Translations under genes and position numbers: made by a program
The notes under the pieces: generated by a model
What the model was told of the DNA's origin: nothing
The model's input: only the letters and a program-made list of their open reading frames with translations
The model's database searches: none
Assembly: GCA_964412895.1 (NCBI GenBank)
Contig: CAYPQK010000068.1
Location: 1 to 18,517, forward strand
Direction: 5' to 3'
Length of the DNA stretch: 18,517 nt
DNA from: CALMRE01 sp964412895
GTDB taxonomy: Bacteria > UBP6 > UBA1177 > JAKLFG01
Shown here: positions 12,372 to 18,517 of the stretch, in pieces
Position numbering within the stretch: position 1 is the first letter of the stretch
How the letters are laid out: every line of letters begins with the position of its first letter

Positions 12372-13793
12372 TTACTCCGGCTGTTGTTCTGAGGCGACGG
12401 CCGGTGTCTCGATAAGATTCTTTTTCCAATCGAAGTGCATAAAGAAGAGCACCGCGGCGATGGCGGCGCCCAGATTGCTGAGCGCCATCCCTATCCAGAC
12501 CCCCGGCGTTCCGTAACCGAGCCCGAAACCGAAGAGCCACGCGAGCGGTAACCGCAGTATCCAGAGACGCAGGAGGCCGATGACCAGTACCGGCGCGTTG
12601 CGGCCAGCCGCGTTGAACGAGGCGGTGATGCCGCGGATGAGGCCGTAGAGCGGCACCGAAATGCCGAAGTAGAGGAGGAACCGGCATGCCTCGGCGATGA
12701 CCGCCGGATCGTTCGGGATGAAGAACCGGACGAGCGGTCCCCGGAACAGAAGCAGGAACGCCGTTTCGGTCGCCAGCACCGCGAACAGCACCGCGATGCC
12801 CGTTCGCGCCGCGTTGCGGGCGCGGTCGAATCGCGCCGCGCCGAGGTTGTGGCCGATGATTGTGGTGAGCGCCTGCCCCATTCCCATCATCGCGATGGTG
12901 ATGAGACTCGTCAGCCGGTTGCCGACCCCATAGCCGCCGAGCGCTTCACGCGCTTCGGCAAGCCGTCCGATGATCGCCATGAGTACCACAAAGCCCAGCG
13001 CCTCGGCCGAATCGCCGATGGCCGCCGGTAGGCCTATCCTGAGGATGCGCCGTATCCACGCCATGCGGGGGATGAGGTCGGCGGGAGTAAGATGGATCGC
13101 GTTGCGGCCGTTCATCATGAGGCGCAGGGCGATGATCCCCGCGATGCCGGCCGAGATGACGGTCGCCAGCGCTGCACCCTTGATGCCCATCGCCCGCAGG
13201 GGGCCGAAGCCGAGGATGAAGAGCGGGTCGAGTACCATATTGATAATGTTGCCGGTGAGTACCACGAGCATCGGTATGAAGGTGTTGCCCGCCGCCGCCA
13301 TAAGCACGCGGAAGACGGCGGCGATAAAGACGAAGGGAAGCCCCGGCAGATACCAGACGAGGTAGTCGGCCGCCGCGGTACTGATCGCCGTGTCGGTAGT
13401 GATGAGTGGCAAGACCAGAGGGAAGAGCAAAATGCCTAGAAGCGCCGAGATGGTGCCGCCGATGATGACTGCCGCAAAGACCTGTCCCGACGCCTGATTG
13501 GCGGTTTTCTTATCACCGGCGCCGGTATGCTGGGAGACGAGCGCAACGCCCGCCACCGAGAATTCGGCGAAGAAGGCGACGAGGAACCAAAGAAAGGGAA
13601 AAGATATCTGAAGCGCCGCGACGGCGTTCCCGCTCTCGCTACCCGAAAGGCGGCCGAGCCAGAAGGTGTCGGTGAGCTGGTAGAGCGTGTCGAGGAGCGA
13701 CGATATCATCACCGGCCAGCCGAGCCGTAGCATGAGCGGCAGGGTCCGTCCGCCGAGTATCTGATCGCGGGTAAGTTGTTGGGGCGCGTTCAT
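12372..13793 (-). CDS. MATE-family multidrug/metabolite efflux transporter
   Basis: Inner-membrane antiporter that exports cationic compounds using a Na+ or H+ gradient. The 473 residues are mostly hydrophobic and fit the twelve-segment MATE fold in two homologous halves. The family start is clear, with RLGWPVMISSLLDTLYQLTD near residues 25-45 followed by WLGRLSGS, and the matching second half begins near LRIGLPAAIGDSAEALGFV. The substrate cannot be read from the sequence; it falls between the NorM and DinF types. The ATG at 13793 shares ATGA with the stop of the upstream methyltransferase and has no ribosome site of its own, so translation is coupled. An upstream in-frame extension exists but overlaps the methyltransferase in full and lacks any family match. 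Last gene of the right-hand operon. Confidence 0.93.
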   Translation of the reverse strand: MNAPQQLTRDQILGGRTLPLMLRLGWPVMISSLLDTLYQLTDTFWLGRLSGSESGNAVAALQISFPFLWFLVAFFAEFSVAGVALVSQHTGAGDKKTANQASGQVFAAVIIGGTISALLGILLFPLVLPLITTDTAISTAAADYLVWYLPGLPFVFIAAVFRVLMAAAGNTFIPMLVVLTGNIINMVLDPLFILGFGPLRAMGIKGAALATVISAGIAGIIALRLMMNGRNAIHLTPADLIPRMAWIRRILRIGLPAAIGDSAEALGFVVLMAIIGRLAEAREALGGYGVGNRLTSLITIAMMGMGQALTTIIGHNLGAARFDRARNAARTGIAVLFAVLATETAFLLLFRGPLVRFFIPNDPAVIAEACRFLLYFGISVPLYGLIRGITASFNAAGRNAPVLVIGLLRLWILRLPLAWLFGFGLGYGTPGVWIGMALSNLGAAIAAVLFFMHFDWKKNLIETPAVASEQQPE

Positions 13794-14251
13794 CGGAGGG
13801 CGTTCTCGAACTCGAGCAGACGCCGCTTGGTCCCGATACCCCCTTCGGCCGAGAAGCCGGTCAGCCGACCGTCGCTTCCTAGGACGCGGTGACAGGGGAT
13901 GAGGAGTGGGAAAGGATTGCGCGCCATCGCCATCCCGACGGTGCGCGGGTGGATGCCGAGCGGTGAGCCGAGCGCTCCGTAGGTGACGGTCGTTCCCGGC
14001 GCAATGTCGTTCTTGAGCCGCAGCAGGAGCGGCGCCCACTTGACCAGCGTCGCGGGGAACAGAAAAAGATTGTCGCCGAGAGGCTCGTGGATGCCGCGCC
14101 GCCAACGGTCGAGAAAACGGCCGACGGCCCGTTCGAGCGGCGGCGGCAGTTCTTTTTTATCGGGAACGGAGGTGATACGGGCCGCAACGATACGGCGGTC
14201 GGAAGCGGTCACCTCAAGAAAAAGGCCCGGTAGTATCTCACGGTTCATCAT
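13790..14251 (-). CDS. ogt: Methylated-DNA--protein-cysteine methyltransferase (O6-methylguanine repair)
   Basis: Suicide enzyme that takes the alkyl group from O6-methylguanine onto its own cysteine. The 153 residues show the active site IPCHRV (118-123, C120), the arginine finger in HPRTVGMAMARNP (101-113, R103), the GTTVTYGALG helix-turn-helix entry (86-95), and GSDGRLTGFS (125-134). It is near the typical 155-170-residue length, with a short N-terminal domain. The start is uncertain between ATG at 14251 and ATG at 14248 (a TTG at 14266 is less likely). All lie inside the 3' end of pgsA with no good ribosome site, so the gene depends on coupling. A transcription-regulator-type alkyltransferase-like protein is excluded because the Cys is present. 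Confidence 0.92.
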   Translation of the reverse strand: MMNREILPGLFLEVTASDRRIVAARITSVPDKKELPPPLERAVGRFLDRWRRGIHEPLGDNLFLFPATLVKWAPLLLRLKNDIAPGTTVTYGALGSPLGIHPRTVGMAMARNPFPLLIPCHRVLGSDGRLTGFSAEGGIGTKRRLLEFENALR

Positions 14252-14900
14252 GATGGGTGCTTTCAAAGAGGCGCCGTTTCAGGGTGAGTGTGTAGACCCA
14301 CGCCGACTGCAGGGCGAAAAAGACGCTGATCCACAGCAGGATGTTGCCCCAATAGGGAAGGTTCCAATCGCGGTTGAACAGTTCGATGAAGACGCGCCGG
14401 TCAAGGATAAGAAAAGGTATCGCGACCATCTGGAAGGTCGTTTTCCACTTGCCTCCCTGTCCCGCCGATATCACCAGCCCGTTCTCGACGGCGAGCGCCC
14501 GGATGCCGAAGATGTAGAACTCGCGGGCGAGGATGAGGAGTACCGGCAGCAGGGCGACCTCCGCCTTGTCGAGCAGCACCACCAGCGTCAGCAGTACGAT
14601 GAACTTGTCGGCGAGCGGATCGAGCAGTTTGCCGGTCACGGTGATCATGCCGTATTTGCGAGCGATCCAGCCGTCGAAGAAATCGGTGATGCTCGCCAGC
14701 GAATAGGTGACCGCGGCCCAGATGCGGGCGGTGGTCGAGTCGAGGTAGAGGAGCCACAGGATGAGCGGCACCGCGCCGATCCGTATCGCGGTGAGCAGGT
14801 TGGGGATGGTGAGCACATCCTTCTTGAAGTCGCGGATCTTCGAGAATATCTTCGGCCGTTGTCCGCCGTTCTTGGGAGCTTTTTTCTTCCTGAACTTCAT
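14238..14900 (-). CDS. pgsA: CDP-diacylglycerol--glycerol-3-phosphate 3-phosphatidyltransferase
   Basis: Makes phosphatidylglycerol phosphate, the committed step to phosphatidylglycerol and cardiolipin, in the inner membrane. The 220 residues carry the CDP-alcohol phosphotransferase motif D-G-x2-A-R-x8-G-x3-D-x3-D exactly: D76, G77, A80, R81, G90, D94, D98, with D73 just before. TIPNLLTAIRIGAVP (31-45) is the typical PgsA entry segment. It has a basic 30-residue N-terminal tail longer than in E. coli. Several membrane segments follow. The ATG shares ATGA with the transglycosylase stop and has AAGGA 3 nt upstream. Phosphatidylserine synthase or cardiolipin-type relatives share the motif, but the entry segment and size favour PgsA. 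Confidence 0.92.
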   Translation of the reverse strand: MKFRKKKAPKNGGQRPKIFSKIRDFKKDVLTIPNLLTAIRIGAVPLILWLLYLDSTTARIWAAVTYSLASITDFFDGWIARKYGMITVTGKLLDPLADKFIVLLTLVVLLDKAEVALLPVLLILAREFYIFGIRALAVENGLVISAGQGGKWKTTFQMVAIPFLILDRRVFIELFNRDWNLPYWGNILLWISVFFALQSAWVYTLTLKRRLFESTHHDEP

Positions 14901-15511
14901 AGATCCTTCCCGGTATATTCGTTGTAGTATCTCTTTATCTTGGCGACATAGCCCTGCGTCTCCTTGAAGGGCGGTATCCCCTCATAGTAGACCACGGCGG
15001 CCGGGCCGGCGTTGTACGCGGCGAGCGCCTTATCGGTGTTCTTGAACCGCTTCAGCATGTCGCGCAGGTAGCGGGCGCCCCCCATGATGTTCTGTTCGGG
15101 GTCGTTGGCGTTATCGACGCCGAGTAACTTCGCCGTGTCGGGCATCAGCTGCATGAGTCCCCGCGCCCCCTTCGACGAACGGGCGTCGTGATCGAACTGC
15201 GACTCGGCCTTGATGACGCACTTGATCAGGTGAAAATCGACGCCGAATTTGTCGGCCGCCTTCTGGATGACGGTATCGTATTTTCCTTCCACTCCCGGCC
15301 GGTAGGTGAACCCTTTTTTATGGGTGACCGCCCCCTTGTCCTCGAACAGCGGTTTGCAGTCGCGTCGGTCGGAACACTGGTTGGTGAAGGTGAAAGAATC
15401 GTTGATAGGATCGTAGTAATAATATATCCTGACCTCGCCCCACAGGGCGGCGGTCAGAAGCACCGCGATGGCGGCGCTACTGAGGTTTCTTGCGGTTAAG
15501 TAGGAATTCAT
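14897..15511 (-). CDS. Exported SLT-type lytic murein transglycosylase
   Basis: Cuts peptidoglycan between MurNAc and GlcNAc, forming anhydroMurNAc. The 204 residues start with a signal sequence or anchor (about 9-25), then a DUF4124-like strip RIYYYYDPINDSFTFTN (28-44), then the SLT domain (about 78-195). The SLT domain has catalytic E103 in IKAESQFD (100-107), GLMQLMP (118-124) and AYNAGP (165-170). C46 and C52 may form a disulfide. The ATG at 15511 lies 35 nt inside the end of the J-domain gene; it is kept because the signal sequence begins right there. The stop overlaps pgsA by 4 nt. It may be anchored, since no clean cleavage site was found. Confidence 0.92.
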   Translation of the reverse strand: MNSYLTARNLSSAAIAVLLTAALWGEVRIYYYYDPINDSFTFTNQCSDRRDCKPLFEDKGAVTHKKGFTYRPGVEGKYDTVIQKAADKFGVDFHLIKCVIKAESQFDHDARSSKGARGLMQLMPDTAKLLGVDNANDPEQNIMGGARYLRDMLKRFKNTDKALAAYNAGPAAVVYYEGIPPFKETQGYVAKIKRYYNEYTGKDL

Positions 15512-16814
15512 CTACTTTCTGCAACCATGAACGGGCTTTGGTCTCGCCGGGATAGACGAGCATTATCTCCTGCAACGTCTTGCGGAGCATGACGATGTTG
15601 CGTTCCTTTTCGTAGACATCGGCGAGGATATAGAGTATCTCGAGCGGCAGGTTCGTCTTGAAGTCGCGGAGGCGCTGGACATAATCGCGGATCTTCATGT
15701 ACTTGCCTTCGAGCGAAACGCGCCGGTCGTCCTTGAGACCCTTCGCGGCGTCCTGTTCGGGCCGCTTGTTGTTGTAGTAGGCGTAGATCATCTTCTCGAG
15801 CAGCCACACCGCCTTGGTGCGGCCGTACATCTCGACGAATATCTTATAGGCCTTGCCGAATTCCTGCATTTTGTAGAAGGTATCGCCCCGCAGGACCAGT
15901 TCGTCCACCTCAAGCAGTTCCTCGTACCGTTCCTTGGTGCGGATGTTGCCGTATTTCTTGGTGAGGGCGAGGAGCTTCAGGCGCGAGTCGTCCTCCTTCA
16001 CCAGCGGATAGACGGCGTTGATGATGGCGAGCAGTTCGCTCGCTTTCTCCTTGAGGCTGTCGGGGGCGTGCTGCAGTTTGTCGGGGTGCAATTTCTGGAC
16101 GAAGCGCAGGTAGGTCTTGTGCACCTCGGCGAGATCTTTGCCGTCGGTCCATTCGACCAGCTGGAATATCGACTCGTACTTGAAGGTCTTTTTGACGAAC
16201 GCCTCCAGTTCGTGCCACTCCTGCACATTGGCGATCAGGTTGCGTTCGGCGTTCTCCTTCGACTCTTCGGCCCGGCGCAGGGCCTCTTCGGCGGCGCGCT
16301 GTTTTTCGACATCGCTCGCCTTGAGGATGGCGGCGTTCTCGGTGAGCAGCAGGAAATACAGCACATGGACCTGTTCAAGGAACAGGCTCAGGGCGGGGAA
16401 CGACGCCTTGCCGGCATATTTCTCGAGCGGTCCCTTGAGAAAGGCGAACCGTCCGACATCGGGTTTCATCGTGACATTCTCGGTCTTGTACTGTTCGAGA
16501 AGGTGGGTGAGCATGTCGGCCGGATAGGCCTTCACTATCTCGAAGAGGAACTCGTGCGCGTCGAGCCCGGGTCCCTGCGGCGCGGAGTTGGTCGACAGCG
16601 AGAACAGGGCGTTCTGCAGCGAGAAGGCGAAATAGGAGGGCGATTTGGGTGAAAACGCTTTCTCGTCCTCGAAGACGATCTCGTCGTTCATGGCGCCGGA
16701 ATGAATGAACAGGGTCCCGCGGAAACGGTTCTGAAGAATAATGGCGAACAGTTTGTCGCCTTTTATCTTCAGCTTCTTGCCCGTATTGATATACGGCGTG
16801 ATCTTGTCCCACAT
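15477..16814 (-). CDS. J-domain protein with DUF4388-like N-terminus and TPR-like C-terminus (445 aa)
   Basis: Likely a DnaK co-chaperone or signalling scaffold. The N-terminus (about 10-60) resembles DUF4388/PATAN domains, with FRGTLFIHSGAMNDEIVFED (31-50). A helical coiled coil at 165-200 (KQRAAEEALRRAEESKENAE) leads to a J domain at about 212-275 with the essential HPD (243-245). The C-terminal 290-440 is helical with TPR-like spacing. The loop before HPD (YLRFVQKLHPDKLQHAPDS) is standard, so the J domain should work with DnaK. The ATG at 16814 has an AGGGGG site 6 nt upstream and a 20-nt gap to the carboxyltransferase stop; an upstream in-frame extension overlaps that gene and is not supported. 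Proteins joining DUF4388 and a J domain occur in deltaproteobacteria. Confidence 0.85.
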   Translation of the reverse strand: MWDKITPYINTGKKLKIKGDKLFAIILQNRFRGTLFIHSGAMNDEIVFEDEKAFSPKSPSYFAFSLQNALFSLSTNSAPQGPGLDAHEFLFEIVKAYPADMLTHLLEQYKTENVTMKPDVGRFAFLKGPLEKYAGKASFPALSLFLEQVHVLYFLLLTENAAILKASDVEKQRAAEEALRRAEESKENAERNLIANVQEWHELEAFVKKTFKYESIFQLVEWTDGKDLAEVHKTYLRFVQKLHPDKLQHAPDSLKEKASELLAIINAVYPLVKEDDSRLKLLALTKKYGNIRTKERYEELLEVDELVLRGDTFYKMQEFGKAYKIFVEMYGRTKAVWLLEKMIYAYYNNKRPEQDAAKGLKDDRRVSLEGKYMKIRDYVQRLRDFKTNLPLEILYILADVYEKERNIVMLRKTLQEIMLVYPGETKARSWLQKVDEFLLNRKKPQ

Positions 16815-16834
16815 GTCATTCCCCCTGTGATCCG

Positions 16835-18505
16835 CTACTCGGCGGCGAAGAGGTTCCCCCGCAGTCCCTCGAAGATCGGCGCGTTGCCCGCGTCGACCCG
16901 CCTCTGCTCCTCTTCGAGCTGTTGCCGGTATATCCCGGCCCATTCGTTGTCGCGGACCTTTTTCAGATAGTTGCGCGCCACCTGCGGGAAGAGTTCGAGG
17001 AGCAGCGCCTCCTTCTCGTCCTTGGCCAGTTTCATCCCGCCGCAGTCGGGGAGCGCCGGATTATCCTCTTTTTGGTGCGCCGCAGTGTCATACGGTGTCT
17101 CGGTGCGGGTCCCCGCGATCTTGAGGCGGAACTCGGGGTCGACCGGGAATGGCGTATGGCCGTACACCCCCTTGACGAGGTTGACGAACTGCACCGATTT
17201 GTTGGTGTAGAACGGTTTCCCGGCGTTGCGGTCGACGATGCAGTTGACCGCCTGTATGCCGACGATCTGACTGGTGGGGGTAACGAGCGGCGGCAGTCCG
17301 GCGTCGAGCCGCACCTGCGGGATGCTCGCGAGCACATCTTTCAGCAGATGGCCGAGGTTCGCCTGCTGGAGCTGGGAGAGCATGTTGGTGTACATGCCGC
17401 CCGGGACCTGCGCGACGCGGACCAGTTCGTCGGGCTCGGGGAAGTTGTAGTGCCGTTCGATGGCCTGCGTGGTCCGCAGCACCTCGGGGATGTCCTCCTT
17501 CTTCGCCGCCGCTATCGCCGCATCGAAGAGAGCGTTGATCTCGGCGTCCAGCTTGTAGTCGGCGGGGTTCAGGAGCTTCGGGAACATCTTGTACTGGTCG
17601 AAGCCGCACAGTTCGCGGCGTATCTCCATGAGCTCGACCTGCATCGGCGCTATCGCGGTAAGGTCGACGCCGGTGTCGATCCCCAGTTTGTCGGCGAATA
17701 TCTGAACGAGTTCGAAGGCGGGTGCCGCCGGACCGCCGGCGAAGGGCATGATGACGGTATCGACGATGTCGGCGCCGTTGACCATCGACATAAGTACCGA
17801 TCCGAGGCCGTAGCCGGGAGTGCAGTGGGTGTGCAGGTCGATGGGCACCGCGACCGCCGCTTTAAGGCCGCGCGTCAGTTCGCCCGCCGTTTTGGGATGG
17901 ATGAGCCCCGCCATGTCCTTGACCGATATGATGTCGGCCCCCATTTTCTCCAGTTCCTTCGCTTTGGCCACGAAGTAGTCGACGGTGAATATCGGGGCGG
18001 GGAGTTTTCTGCCCGAGAGGAGCGCCCGCATCCGGTCGCCGAAGGTGAAGTGCGGATCGACGGTGTAGCAGATGCAGCAGTCGGCCAGACCGCCGTTCTC
18101 CTTGACGAAGCGGATGGTCGATGCCTGATTCGAAAGGTCGTTGAGGGCGTCGAATATGCGCATGATACCGATGCCGCTCTGCACGGCGTTGCGGCAAAAA
18201 CCTTCGATCGTGTCGTCGGGATAGGGGTTGTAACCGAAGAGGTTGCGGCCGCGCGACAGCGCCGCGAGCCGGGAGGCGTCGCCGATGCCGTCACGGATCG
18301 ATTCGAGCCGCCGCCACGGGTTCTCGCTCAGGTAGCGCATGATCGAATCGGGCACCGCGCCGCCCCAGACCTCCATCGCGTAGAAATGGGCTTTTTTGAA
18401 AAGAGGCAGCACCCGGTCGACCTGTTTCTGGCTCATGCGGGTGGCGAACTGCGACTGCTGACCGTCGCGCAGCGTCAGGTCCCTGATGAGGAGTTTGCGT
18501 GTCAT
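16835..18505 (-). CDS. PycB/OadA-like pyruvate/oxaloacetate carboxyltransferase subunit without biotin domain
   Basis: The family moves CO2 between biotin and pyruvate/oxaloacetate. The 556 residues hold an HMGL-type TIM barrel with DLTLRDGQQS (9-18, metal ligand D14), EVWGGAVPD (45-53), RIFDALND (116-123), VKDMAG (195-200, K196 as the likely carbamylated lysine) and DLHTHCTPG (223-231, metal ligands H225 and H227). A conserved carboxylase region follows (about 320-480, with GGMYTNMLSQL). There is no C-terminal AMKM biotin-acceptor domain, so a separate carrier is needed. Two family motifs differ: RDAHQS is RDGQQS, and the GTSQP loop is GPAAP (258-262), removing the Thr used in catalysis in pyruvate carboxylase. 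The ATG at 18505 has AAGG 8 nt upstream. Gene order to the right is unseen, so the carboxylase partner may lie there. Confidence 0.88.
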   Translation of the reverse strand: MTRKLLIRDLTLRDGQQSQFATRMSQKQVDRVLPLFKKAHFYAMEVWGGAVPDSIMRYLSENPWRRLESIRDGIGDASRLAALSRGRNLFGYNPYPDDTIEGFCRNAVQSGIGIMRIFDALNDLSNQASTIRFVKENGGLADCCICYTVDPHFTFGDRMRALLSGRKLPAPIFTVDYFVAKAKELEKMGADIISVKDMAGLIHPKTAGELTRGLKAAVAVPIDLHTHCTPGYGLGSVLMSMVNGADIVDTVIMPFAGGPAAPAFELVQIFADKLGIDTGVDLTAIAPMQVELMEIRRELCGFDQYKMFPKLLNPADYKLDAEINALFDAAIAAAKKEDIPEVLRTTQAIERHYNFPEPDELVRVAQVPGGMYTNMLSQLQQANLGHLLKDVLASIPQVRLDAGLPPLVTPTSQIVGIQAVNCIVDRNAGKPFYTNKSVQFVNLVKGVYGHTPFPVDPEFRLKIAGTRTETPYDTAAHQKEDNPALPDCGGMKLAKDEKEALLLELFPQVARNYLKKVRDNEWAGIYRQQLEEEQRRVDAGNAPIFEGLRGNLFAAE

Positions 18506-18517
18506 GCGATATGCCTT

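Noticed and set aside
12358..12388. Inverted repeat AACAAC...GTTGTT between the convergent lipoprotein and MATE stops
   Set aside because: A 6-bp AT-rich stem with an irregular interior and no clear T-tract. It could act as a bidirectional terminator, but the support is too thin.
10819..12687. Long minus-strand open frame (about 620 codons) opposite the Asp/Cys-rich lipoprotein
   Set aside because: It spans both the divergent promoter region and the MATE 3' end. It has no ribosome site or recognisable domain, and the repeat gene on the plus strand explains its lack of stops.
12372..14105. N-terminal extension of the MATE transporter to about 577 residues
   Set aside because: The extra part overlaps the ogt gene in another frame, is Arg/Pro-rich without membrane segments, and the ATG at 13793 matches the family start.

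Overview
The window is a gene-dense stretch of a GC-rich (by eye about 60%) Gram-negative bacterial chromosome. It holds 17 protein genes, no RNA genes, no mobile elements and no CRISPR. The lineage looks deltaproteobacterial in the old broad sense (Myxococcota/Desulfobacterota-like) or a related uncultured phylum. The reasons are two NtrC-type regulators, several secreted lipoproteins (one Asp-rich and Cys-repeat), a J-domain protein with a DUF4388-like front end, and a stand-alone PycB/OadA-like carboxyltransferase. This placement is inference from gene style; no search was run.

Left block, minus strand, 4215 down to 1: a tightly packed operon behind a near-consensus sigma70-type promoter (4259-4287). 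Its order is a three-repeat lipoprotein, dksA, galU, two small exported proteins of unknown function, then priA, which runs off the left edge. Gaps are 6-15 nt or short overlaps.

Middle block: divergent from that operon is an intact NtrC-type response regulator (4354-5712, plus strand) with no kinase beside it. It converges, 3 nt apart, on a minus-strand operon running from 11053 to 5716: a cytoplasmic GAF-type histidine kinase, an NtrC-like response regulator whose AAA+ domain has lost its ATPase and sigma54-contact residues and its DNA-binding domain, a 95-residue exported protein with one CxxCH motif, and a Cu+-type P1B ATPase (copA). This kinase / pseudo-NtrC / CxxCH protein / copper pump set, flanked by an intact orphan NtrC regulator, is the most interesting system in the window. 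The kinase operon shares a divergent promoter region (11054-11184) with a plus-strand gene for a 394-residue lipoprotein built of Asp-rich heptads and exact 39-residue Cys repeats.

Right block, minus strand, 18505 down to 12372: a translationally coupled operon of a carboxyltransferase subunit, a J-domain protein, a lytic transglycosylase, pgsA, a methylguanine methyltransferase and a MATE transporter. Most neighbours overlap, including two ATGA junctions. The mix is envelope and housekeeping.

No gene-free stretch exceeds about 140 bases. The two real intergenic regions (4216-4353 and 11054-11184) each carry back-to-back promoters.
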